Assembly (NCBI RefSeq): GCF_019175385.1
Contig: NC_083342.1
Span: 123,442,376 to 123,506,375, forward strand
Direction of reading: 5' to 3'
DNA: 64,000 nucleotides
DNA from: Lycium barbarum
Lineage: Eukaryota > Streptophyta > Magnoliopsida > Solanales > Solanaceae
Positions 31,671-42,154 of this stretch are shown here, piece by piece. The stretch's first letter is position 1. Each line of letters starts with the position of its first letter. The notes beneath the pieces are model-generated. The model ran no database searches and had not been told where the DNA came from. It was given only the letters and a program-made list of their open reading frames with translations. The position numbers and the translations under genes were made by a program.

Positions 31671-33329
31671 TGTTTGGAAAGCCACCTAGTAATAGGAATT
31701 GGTGTAATTACTATGGTAGTAATTACACAGTATGGTAATTATGAGGGTTTGTTTGTTTGTCATAATGTAATTACAGTATAATGACAAACATACTTTTTGG
31801 TTGCACATGTATAATTACATAATTAGATTAGTTTAAAATAAAATTAATACTTGACAAATGTGTGCCTTTGTGAATGATGTATTAAATTAGGTATTTAAGA
31901 TACATATTGTGTCTTGAAAATACATTAATTAATAATCACATATTTGTAAATAATATTATAAAATTAATTGTATATTTTTTCAAATGAATAATGTTTTAAT
32001 TTAATTATTTATAAAAATTAAAAGCATATATTTTGTAAGAACGTCATGGGCTAGATGTTTGACAAAAAAGATTAATATTAATACATATAATGTCATAACA
32101 TTATTCAAATGTTTGAATAAAAAATAATTTATCAATTGTGAATGGAAAATTAACAACATGCATTGTAAAACAACAAGTGAATAGTACTAAAGCAAATAAA
32201 TTGAAATCGAAAATATAACTTAAATTCAAAATCCAAAAAAAAAAAAAGTTTCACATGATACTTTTATGTCAAACTCCAACATAACATAAAATAAGTTCTT
32301 ACATAACTTAAATAAATATAACTCAAAAGAAAGTGAAAACATATATAAGTCTATAACCTCGTTCAACAATGGATTCTACTTTAATGACACTCGTTATATA
32401 ACTTGCGGATTCTACTTTAATAACATCACTCGTTATATATCAAGTTAGTCAGTGACTCATTCTTTCTAATATCAGGAAGTGTACTTTCAAAAACAAGAAT
32501 AATAACGTAGTTATACTAAATGAAGAAAATAAGAAAAAAAATTAAACAAAATACAAGCAATTACATGGAATCACAAGAAGTAAGATTGGGAATGAGAAGA
32601 AAAAAAATGAAGGATAAATATAAAAATATTTTTAAAAAATCAAAATAATTCAAAATGTAAAAATAAAAAAGAAATAAAAATAATAGAGAAATAAAAAATA
32701 AATTAAAAATAAAAAGAAAAGAAATTAAAAAGTAACACTGTAATTACAAGGTGTAATTTCACCCAATTCTCAACCCCTTGAGAATTGAAGAGTGTAATTA
32801 CTCATGCGTGATTTGCACGATTACCTTCAAAGCACTAGTCTTTAAATTTTGCCCCTCAAATTGATGGTTTTTAATTTTTTCCCTTCGCTAAAATTCCTTG
32901 ATTTCGGGACCCGCTCAGTCAAAAATTTAAAAAAAATTGCAAGGTAGAGTTTGGATTCTCAGGAGGCAGAGTTTCAAACTCCACCTCAGCCAGAGTTTCA
33001 AATTCCACCTTAAGGCAGAATTTTGCCTTCGGGCATAAGGCAAAACACTACCTTAAGGCATTGTTTTTTTTTTATTTAGTTGGAATTTTTCAAACCTCTG
33101 CCTTAAGGCATTACTTTTGCCCGAATAGGCCTAATTTTGGCTAAAAAATTGCCTTCAGGCCTAACTTTTACCCAAATAGGCCTAACTTTGCTACAAACTC
33201 TACCTTATAATTTTTTTTATACTGAGCTGGAATGCTGATCATGTAATTACTTAACCTGAAAATTATACCAAACTATCTAATTACACCCTACTACACTCTA
33301 TTCCAATTACATGGGTGGCTTTACAAACA
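31671..33329. mobile_element. Terminal-inverted-repeat element rich in gtaattac motifs
   Basis: The left end TGTTTGGAAAGCCACCTA and the right end (complement reads TGTTTGTAAAGCCACCC) are inverted. The subterminal parts carry many taattac / gtaatta motifs on both sides (31700-31830 and 32740-32830, 33240-33310). The core is A-rich and without ORFs. A fold-back element (32822-33235) is inserted near the right end. No target duplication was recognised. Confidence 0.65.
32822..33235. mobile_element. Fold-back element, 'ctttAAttttTGcc' family, copy 2 (partial)
   Basis: ccttcaaagcactagtcttt, then ttttgcccctcaaatt, matches the left arms of the copies at 7271, 33447 and 58082. The interior has repeated gccttaaggca and gcctaacttttgcccg blocks. 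The right arm is incomplete. Confidence 0.55.
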
Positions 33330-33969
33330 GGTCCGCAATATAGCCGATTTGAGTCTCGATGCTCTTTGGCTATACCTTAAATATATTGCAAATGGTTACA
33401 TGTTTAAAACAAGAACCCCTTGGAAGTAGCTAATGGCATAATAACTCGAGCAATTGGCGCGAATGCCCTTCAAATGCGCTGGTCTTTAATTTTTGCCCCT
33501 GTAATGCGTGGTCTTTAATATTTGCCCTTCTGAGCTAAAAGATAATAAGAAAAAGATGTTACTACCCCTACCTATAACATATAAAAACCTGAAAGTTTGT
33601 AACGAACCCCAAACATCCAATTAAACCTATCCATCATTCCAACAACAAACCTTTCAATCGTTCCAACATTTCACCAGAGAAATCTCCATTGATTTTGCTG
33701 CTACAACGTCGGAAAAGGTAAATACATAATATATAGTGTTTCAATTAAACGTAATTCAACTCAATCTGATGCTTTATTAAGTTTAGATTTGTTAATATTT
33801 GAAAATAACAACAAATCATCTTCTATGAACTAAACAACTGATATTCAGTTGAGATTCAACATTGCGAATCATGATTTTACTCAACAACATAGAATTGATC
33901 AAATTTATTGCTTTGTTCTGATTTTGATTAGTTTATACGTTCCATTTGATTAGTATACAATGCTCAATG

Positions 33970-34120
33970 TGTCACACCCTAATTCCACTAAAGTGTGATG
34001 GGCACCCGGCCCCACATCCGGAGCCGAGCGAACCCACAGACCTTCGGGACACACAAAATCTTGTTAGACTTTTAAAATCAAATAAAGATAAAATACATAA
34101 TAACTTCTCAAATATTCTTT
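33970..34120 (-). repeat. 151-bp LTR remnant (3' LTR end)
   Basis: The remnant aligns without gaps to 36937-37087 with only a few substitutions. Similarity stops abruptly at 34121, so most of this LTR is missing. Confidence 0.8.
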
Positions 34121-34502
34121 GAGTCTTATAATTCTCTCCATTATTCTTTAGGAACTTAGCTCGTAGTCATTTCCTTGCTTCCTTTACTATTCTCTAAAAC
34201 ATATTACTGCATACTTAGGTTTGACGCCAGTTTGTCCGATAGAAGAGATTCAAATCATGACATAAACGTATCATAATTCATGTTGGCAAGAAGCATTTTC
34301 TTAAGGTATCTTTTGTTCTTTCCCTTATGTCGGCCTCTCGGCACACTCATTGCCGCACACTTATTGCCAATTTATTTCTACTCCTTTCATGTATTCTCTT
34401 GGTACGCCGATACATTTAAGCTCCGGCCTCGAGCTAATAGATGTCCTTCCTTAACGCTTGAAGATATGTGATTCCGCCCTAAGCCTAATATAATACGTTC
34501 TC

Positions 34503-34527
34503 CCCCCCCCCCCCCCCCCCCTTTTTA
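34503..34527. repeat. Poly-C run followed by TTTTT
   Basis: About 20 consecutive C on the plus strand. On the minus strand this is a long polypurine run, which could mark an ancestral polypurine tract of the retroelement. Confidence 0.6.
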
Positions 34528-36031
34528 GGGGCTCCTTGGGTGTCAACAGTCCTCGAGCACCTTCGACTACGATAATTGTCTCGTTCCTCGCCCTTGTTTC
34601 CGATTCCGTACATAACATATCAAAACTTCTTACCCTAATTTTTTCCTTTTTTATTCCTGTCTATATCGTCATTCTGTCCATATTTCCGTCCCTTTTCACC
34701 TACTATTAATCCTTTCACCCATCTAATTCACATACTCGTAAGTCTTCTTAATTATGCATTGGTGCCAAAGTTGTGCATCCATAGGTTTTGAGCGCCCACT
34801 ACTTTTGCGCTAAGCACAAAGTCTATACGGTTTACACACTCTATATCTTTACTCATTGAGCTTTTAATTATGCTTATAACACTATGATCGAGCAGTCTCC
34901 CTAGCTCGTTCCTTGTACTTCGTTCCATTTCCTCCAAAATAAAATCTGTCGAACTTCGCATGGATTCTTATTCCATATCATTAATCTCCCAGTCGACAGT
35001 GTCAACCCATCACACTTGTTCTTTCTTTGGTGCGTAACCGGGTTCCCATCGCTAATTCGTTAAAGTATTCCCTCTTACTCCTATGATTACAGATTTCCAA
35101 TTGTTCTATTTCCAAAATTTCTTCTCTTCCTTGGGTTCCTTCCTCCTCGAACACTTTTCTGATTTTGCCATTTGTGGCATCGACTCTGAAATTTATGAAA
35201 TTTTCACTTTAAGTTCGCAAATCTGTTTCATTTCTAGATCATCCTTTCAGGAGAACACTTTCACGTCCGATGTAATCACATTAACGCGACTGCATATTAT
35301 CCCTTTATATGCCAAATCTTCTGTCGTCGTCACAAGGGTTTATCGTTCTTTTTCTTACTTCACATTCCTTGTCGTAGTCACTATTTCCTTAGTCCCGCTT
35401 TTGGAATTGGTTCTCGAACCTCATACTTTCCTTTTTTGCTCCATATGACCGCATTTTATCCTTTTCATATGCCTATCTTTGAATTTGTATTCAATTAGTC
35501 TCGTACTTTGCCGGTAATTTTTCTCGGGCTTCCCTTGCCGGGATTTCTTAACTTTTTTCCGATATTTTGGTCTCTTGTCTTCCATCTACGCGCTCTCTTT
35601 CTTTTTTCTTCAAATATCGTTGTATTATAACCTTTCCAGTCTTATCCTGTAATGAAAATGATAACAGCTTGCCTTATAGCACTTGCACCATTTATTTCTG
35701 TTGTGATTTAAACTTCGGTGCCCTTACTCACTTAATGCCTTCCACACCGTAATGCCGGTTGCTGGGACTCACATGTCCGCCGATACCATCACATATGGGA
35801 TGTCGTACGCATTCATACATACATGTATAATTATTACCAACTATCCCACAAAATACCTCCAAACGCTATTCAAGCCTATCCTAATTCCAGAGCTGCGACG
35901 TATCTTCCATTTCTCCTCTAGTCTAGCCTGTCGCGTGCTGTGTGGTCTTTCATGGTCTCCAATCATCCTATATACTCTAATTTCACTCAGACTATCCTAA
36001 CTTTTCATTTGTCTCTTATGGCTAAATCGTT

Positions 36032-36140
36032 GGGATTTCTTGCATACTTCCCGGGGGGGTCACCCATCCTCCCACCTTAGCACGCTTAACCTCGAAACTT
36101 TGGTGGAATCCGGTGCCTTAATACTGATATAATCGCGTCC
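36032..36140 (-). repeat. 5S rRNA-derived block within the retroelement
   Basis: On the minus strand the order of 5S rRNA segments is kept: ggacgcgattatatcag, then aaggcaccggattccacc, then gttaagcgtgctaagg (A-box region), then aggatgggtgacccccc (C-box region) and gggaagt. A few bases between the A and C boxes are lost. In Cassandra elements 5S sequence lies in the LTR. Here it lies about 0.8 kb downstream of the primer-binding site. Pol III promoter activity is possible but unproven. Confidence 0.8.
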
Positions 36141-36921
36141 GCTTTCTCATACGGCCTTTATTACATAATTTGAGGCCAGTCAAGATCTTACAGGTTCCGA
36201 GGCATTTTCGTATTACGCCCTTCTCTGTACAATTACTATTTTACCCTTTTCACTTTCGTGTATGATTATTGCCTGTCCTGGACTTCCAGATTACTGATGG
36301 TGGCGTACATACCTTCGTCGCCATTACCTATAAGTACTCAGATATCCGTATGTCCAGACTTTCCCTCGCCATCCATACATACTAATCTACAACAAAACTG
36401 ATTGTTAACTTTCTCTGAATCATCCAACAAACCTTGTTCTTACTAACTTCAAATTTTTATCCCTTTTTAACTCTTCGAACTGTTAATCATCTTTCTTACA
36501 ATCGTTCTTCACATCGTGCCCAAATCTGTAGCTTCTCTAAAATGTCACATCCACTTATCGTCCATTTGCGATATTTCATTCCATGCTTCTTCCTGTTAGG
36601 TATACCTAGTTAAATGACCACATTTGAAAAATTTGTCCAAGTCTCCTTTACCATTCCTATTATTCAGAATCTGCACACCACAAATATCAACAATACCTTT
36701 ATAACCTTCTGTGTCATCCCTTACCTTCTCCCATAGTATGTAAAGCTCATATAAGGAATTTCATTTTCCTATGACTCAGCTCTATCGCACGATCTAAGAT
36801 AGCATGAAGGTCAACAACCCCTAGATGCCCCGTAGCCTCCTGTTTATAAATGTGGCGCGCTTCACACCATAAACAGGACTCTACCGGACACGACTTTACA
36901 GACAGCCCCTAGGACAGACCT

Positions 36922-36933
36922 GCTCTGATACCA
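36922..36933 (-). promoter_or_regulatory. Primer-binding site (tRNA-Met type)
   Basis: GCTCTGATACCA on the plus strand is the exact reverse complement of TGGTATCAGAGC. It lies 3 bp from the LTR end at 36937, which sets the element's orientation as minus. Confidence 0.85.
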
Positions 36934-36936
36934 CTT

Positions 36937-39900
36937 TGTCACACCCTAATTCCACTAGGGTGTGATGGGCACCCGGCCCCACCTCCGGAGCCGAGCGAAC
37001 CCACAGACCTTCGGGACACACAAAATCTTGTTAGACTTTTAAAATCAAATAAAGATAAAATACATAATAACTTCTCAAATATTCTTTTCGATATTTTCCA
37101 AATCAAACAGAATCTGTGATCATATAGAATTTAATGCATAAGACAGGATGGCATATCGGCTGACGAAGCCGCTTACACAACTGACATACTATACCCACGA
37201 CTCTGTCTGCAAAGTCTCTAACATCAATCCAGAAGAAGCACACATACAAACTCTGACTCGGTGGCACCCCAGGAACAAATGGAGCTTGCCAACTCTGCCG
37301 GAACATCCTCTATAATAACTCCACATCATCTGGGTGTACCTGCGCGGCATGAAACGCAGCCTCCGAAGAAAAGGGGGTCAGTACGGAATATGTACTGAGT
37401 ATGTAAAACATGAAGTATAATAAACAGAATCATAACCGGAACAGGAAGTACAGAAAATGAGTGCAATAATCAGAATATCAGAAATGCTTACTCATATAAC
37501 ATAGATAATGCATGTCAAAACATATGCCATATCCGGCCCCATTATGGGACTCGGTGAACAGAACGTGGTCGCCACCCCGTCACTGGCGCCACAACACATC
37601 ATACTCCAGAGTAGGGAATAGCTCCGTAACATATCATATCATATCAGAATGTGCACATATCACAACATATCAGATGGCCATATCATATCATATCGTAGCA
37701 TATCAGAATATATGTACATGGCACAGCATACTCGACAACCCATGTACAGATATACCTGCCCCCTCACATCGAGGCACGGCGAACAATGCAGTGGAATACG
37801 CGTGATAACATATCCTGGCCCGGGCTCAGTGAAGGAAGCATTGAGGCATCCACGAGTAGAGTAGTAGGAAACTATATGCATTATAAAACATTTGAAAAGA
37901 CTCGACAAAGTAATCCGAACGATAGGCCATTTAGAAAAGAAATCAAACGGTAGTCATAATACGTACCTTTCGGATGATACAACGGATTATGTCAAAACAA
38001 AAATTCTGAGTTCGTTTGTACATGTCAAAATATATCATAGGTCTCCATAGAATAGTTAAAACAATTTTCGATGATAATCGAAATAATAGTCAAAAGTTTC
38101 CTTTGAATGTCGCTCGAAAATAAGTCTAATAGAACCATATGGAAAGGGTTAGGGAAAAGTGGGCCCACCTCGGGTCAAGCCGAGGTGGCGTACATAAGTT
38201 ACGAACCTTAGGCTTTATGGATTCATTTGCTAACAAGTTTATTTAAAGTTTTAACGGATTAGAACGGGAAAAATAGCGATATAAATTCGTCTGTTGGTAT
38301 TGTGAATTATGGAATGAGATTTGAAGAGAATTTTGGATGAAAATAAATGTAGTTAACTTGTAGAATGTGGAGGATGTTGCTATTGATGTTGTTAGTATTA
38401 ATTTCGACTTCGTTACGGAAATAAAAATTATGAAATAGTTATATCGCGAATTGGTTGGTTGGAAAATTTGGAAAATAATGTGTGGGCTATTCTATGGAAT
38501 ATTTTGGAGCTAGAAATATTATGAATAATGGTGGGTGTTGTTGTTGATATTGTGGCCGAGTTAAATTCTCGGGTTTTTTTGTTGTATTTTTGGCCGAGTT
38601 GAATTCTCGGGGATGTTGAATTTATAGGGGAGATGCTGCCCAAATTTCTGTAGACAAGTATGGATTTAAGATTGAATTCCTAAAGGCTTATAATTAATAT
38701 TTGGTAATTGTGACCAATTGTAGATTTCGGAGGAAACGGGATTTGAGTTTGGACAAGCGTAAAAAGCAAATAAGGTATGTAAAGCCCTACCTTTTCTTTC
38801 TTTGGCATGTCTTAGTCATAGTAGGTTATGACACGAGCCTCGGGGGAAACGCCATTCCTAGAAATCCGAGCATAGATTCGGCCCTTAAACATTCAATGTA
38901 ATTGAATTATGAACCCATGTTTTGTTGGAAAAAAAATATGTTTGAACACTTTTACTTCTAAAAGAGTCTTGCGTCATAAAACGTCCATAACTTCCACAAA
39001 TAAATTCGGAATGCCCCGAAACTTGTTGCAAATGAATCCATAAAGCCTAAGGTTCGTAACTTATGTACGCCACCTCGGCTTGACCCGAGGTGGGCCCACT
39101 TTTCCCTAACCCTTTCCATATGGTTCTATTAGACTTATTTTCGAGCGACATTCAAAGGAAACTTTTGACTATTATTCCGATTATCATCGAAAATTGTTTT
39201 AACTATTCTATGGAGACCTATGATATATTTGGACATGTACAAACGAACTCAGAATTTTTGTTTTGACATAATCTGTTGTATCATCCGAAAGGTACGTATT
39301 ATGACTACCATTTGATTTCTTTTCTAAATGGCCTATCGTTCGGATTACTTTGTCGAGTCTTTTCAAATGTTTTATGATGCATATAGTTTCCCACTACTCT
39401 ACTCGTGGATGCCTCAATACTTCCTTCACTGAGCCCGGGCTAGGATATATTATCACGCGTATTCCACTGCATTGTTCGCCGTGCCTCGATGTGAGGGGGC
39501 AGGTATATATGTACATGGGTTGTGGAGTATACTGTGCCATGTACATATATTCTGATATGTTACGATATGATATGATATGATATGATATGATATGATATGA
39601 TATGATATGGCCATCTGATATGTTATGATATGTGCACAATCTGATATGATATGATATGTTACGGAGCTATTCCCTACTCTAGAGTATGATGTGTTGTGGC
39701 ACCAGTGACGGGGTGGCGACCACGTCCTGTTCACCGAGTCCCATAATGGGGCCGGATATGGCATATGTTTTGACATGCATTATCTATGTTATATGAGTAA
39801 GCATTTCTGATATTCTGATTATTGCACTCATTTTCTGTACTTCCTATTCCGGTTATGATTCTGTTTATTATACTTCATGCTTTACATACTCAGTACATAT

Positions 39901-40351
39901 TCCGTACTGAACCCCTTTTCTTCGGGGGTTGCGTTTCATGCCGCGCAGGTACACCCAGATGATGTGGAGTTATTATAGAGGATGTTCCGGCAGAGTTGGC
40001 AAGCTCAATTTGTTCCTGGGGTGCCACCGAGTCAGAGTTTGTATGTGTGCTTCTTCTGGATTGATGTTAGAGACTTTGCAGACAGAGTCGTGGGTATAGT
40101 ATGTCAGTTGTGTAAGTGGCTTCGTCAGCCGATATGCCATCCTGTCTTATGCATTAAATTCTATATGATTACAGATTCTGTTTGATTTGGAAAATATCGA
40201 AAAGAATATTTGAGAAGTTATTATGTATTTTATCTTTATTTGATTTTAAAAGTCTAACAAAATTTTGTGTGTCCCGAAGGTCTGTGGGTTCGCTCGGCTC
40301 CGGATGTGGGGCCGGGTGCCCATCACACCCTAGTGGAATTAGGGTGTGACA
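36937..40351 (-). repeat. Palindromic LTR: two 1.3-kb inverted arms around a 0.8-kb spacer
   Basis: The arm at 36937-38243 is matched in reverse by 39022-40351. The match covers the tgtcacaccc terminus, a 67-residue frame repeated on opposite strands (37103-37306 minus and 39982-40185 plus, two residue differences), the gggcccacctcgg block, and the taaagcctaaggttcgtaac block. The right arm is slightly longer because of a GATAT repeat. The spacer at 38244-39021 has LTR-like sequence. A transcript would fold into a hairpin over 1 kb long. Confidence 0.85.
39563..39609. repeat. (GATAT)n microsatellite
   Basis: About nine GATAT units lie in the right palindrome arm. The left arm has a shorter, imperfect counterpart at about 37676-37705. 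Confidence 0.85.
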
Positions 40352-40427
40352 CAATGACTTAGACTTGAAATTACAGTAACTTTAGTTGACAAAAAATAAT
40401 CAGGCAAAATTCTGAACAAGTATGCCG

Positions 40428-41095
40428 GAGGAGGCAGAAGTTCGCCTTGCAAAAGAACAAAGTATGTCGTTAGAGTCAAACTTTCATTTTCATAAGTAAA
40501 ACATCAAGTATACAAATGTTAAGAACTAGAAATGTATACCCGAGGAGGCAGAAGTTTACTTTACAAAAGAACAAAGTATGCTGTTAGAGACAGCTTTCAT
40601 TTTCATAAGCAAAATAAAAAAGTACACAAGTGTTAAGAATTAGACAAGTCTGTCGGAGGAGGCAGAAGTTCACTTTACAAAAGAACAAAGTATGCTGTTA
40701 GAGGCAAACTTTCATTTTCATAAGCAAAACATCAGGTATACAAGTGTTAAGAACTAGAAAAGTATGTCGGAGGAGGCAAAAGTTCACTTTACAAAAGAAC
40801 AAAGTATGCTGTTAGAAGCAACTTTCATTTTCATAAGCAAAATAAAAAAGTACACAAGTGTTAAGAATTAGACAAGTCTGCCGGAGGAGGCAGAAGTTCA
40901 CTTTACAAAAGAACAAAGTATGCTGTTAGAGGCAAACTTTCATTTTCATGAGCAAAACAAAAATTTACGCTAGTGTTAAGAACTAGAAAAGTCTGTCGGA
41001 AGGGGAAAAACTTCAGTTTACAAAATTACAAAGTATGCCGTGAGAGGCAAACTTTCATTTTTCATAACCAAAACAAAACATTATTAATAAAACAA
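40428..41095. repeat. 114-bp tandem array, about six copies with alternating types
   Basis: Units that start gaggaggcagaagtt begin at 40428, 40542, 40656, 40770, 40884 and (degenerate) 40999, exactly 114 bp apart for the first five. Units 2 and 4 share one variant (aaaataaaaaagtacacaag) and units 1 and 3 another (aaaacatca.gtatacaa). Unit 5 follows 3 in its first half. This is a dimeric higher-order pattern. Confidence 0.88.
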
Positions 41096-41185
41096 CACCA
41101 AAACACATAAGATTGCATAAAAACTAAAATTATTAACAAGACAACACCAAAAAACTAAGACACACATAAAATAACTTAATTCATG

Positions 41186-41525
41186 AAGTTATGCCGGAAC
41201 AGGCATAACTTTATGTTGGAACCGACATAACTTCAGTTTCAAAAACCAAGAACTCTGTCGGATCCGGCATATGTTGCCTCAGACAAACACAGTCTTCATG
41301 AAAACACAGGTTACTAAACAAAAAAAACACCAAAAATCTTAAACTAAAGTTTATAATCATGAAAACATATAAACTTTCATAAAAACCAACATTATTAACA
41401 AAAAAAAACCAAAAAATCAAAACACATACAAACTAACTTAAATCACGAAATTATGCCGGAATAGGCATAAATTCAGTTTCAAAAAACAAAAATTCTGCCG
41501 GAACAGGCATATGCCGCCTCGCACA
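41186..41525. repeat. Diverged duplication with TGCCGGAnnnGGCA motifs
   Basis: Two related blocks of about 80-100 bp lie at 41186-41300 and 41450-41545. Each holds ttatgccggaa.aggcataa and a second gccgga..c.ggcatatg palindrome. The same TGCCGGA...GGCA motif starts each 114-bp unit upstream. Confidence 0.7.
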
Positions 41526-42043
41526 AACACATTCTTCACAAAAACCAGACTATTAAACAAAAACAACAGCAACAACATAAAACAGCTGTTCACAGGCAAA
41601 ACTTCAAAGATTCAACAAAGAGAAAACCAAAACGCATATCAAAATCAACTAAAAATATTACGACATTCAAAAAACCAAAATATATACATGGGGAACGAAA
41701 CTAAAGTTCAAAAAATCATACAGACACTTTAACAAAACACTATAATTTTAAATAAAAAATGATCAATTAAATATAAAAAACGATGATGACAAAGATATCA
41801 ATTCAACAAACAACAATTTAACATAAAAACAAATATTGGAACGAGCAAAAGATCCAAATTCGTACCTAAATTTTAGAACAGATAAGACAGACACAAAACA
41901 GAGGAGGAACGAAGAAGCAAAAAAAGAAAAAGAAAAGGGCAAATGATGAAATAGAAAGGGTTTTAATGGGGTAAAGATAATTTCGTCAAATTTTTTTCAT
42001 TAAATAGGCGGCAGAGATAAAAATTAAAGAAGACATAAATGAG

Positions 42044-42055
42044 GGGCAAAATATA
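42044..42055 (+). promoter_or_regulatory. Possible TE-derived TATA element for MFDR
   Basis: aaaatataaac lies about 105 bp before the MFDR start codon, inside the right arm of the 33447-42095 element. This is position and motif only. Transcription start is unknown. Confidence 0.25.
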
Positions 42056-42154
42056 AACACCAGCCCAAAAGAAGGGCACTCCGCGCAAAAAAAAGTAATA
42101 ACTGGTTAGCAGAGCAAACGGGACCAACTTTGTGGATTGACAAATTTTGGGGAA

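Larger units (their letters stand above)
33970..40351 (-). mobile_element. Non-autonomous LTR retroelement with a palindromic LTR
   Basis: The element starts TGTCACACCC and ends GGGTGTGACA. It is flanked by exact caatg copies (33965-33969 and 40352-40356), so it is one insertion. Minus-strand order is: LTR 40351-36937, tRNA-Met primer-binding site, 2.8-kb internal region without gag or pol, then a short LTR remnant 34120-33970. The internal region is pyrimidine-rich on the plus strand and carries a 5S rRNA-derived block. It would need enzymes from another element. Confidence 0.82.
33447..42095. mobile_element. Inverted-repeat DNA element interrupted by an LTR retroelement
   Basis: The left terminus (ggcgcgaatgcccttcaaat, then gctggtctttaatttttgcc) and the reverse of the right terminus (gcgcggagtgcccttc, then gggctggtgtttatattttg) are inverted copies. 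The flanks share taataact (33439-33446 and 42096-42103), an 8-bp duplication. Without the 6.4-kb retroelement at 33970-40351 the element is about 2.26 kb. Its right half holds a 114-bp tandem array. No transposase is visible. Its ends are related to the small fold-back elements at 7271, 32822 and 58082. Confidence 0.65.

Noticed and set aside
37103..40185. Identical-looking small proteins on opposite strands (67 and 80-107 codons) that could be a gene pair
   Set aside because: They are the two arms of the palindromic LTR. No start context or family motif is present.
40428..41095. Coding tandem repeat, since 114 is divisible by 3
   Set aside because: All frames are interrupted by stops in most units.
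42137..42154. Upstream extension of MFDR at 42137
   Set aside because: That start is TTG. The ATG at 42155 gives a normal mitochondrial presequence.
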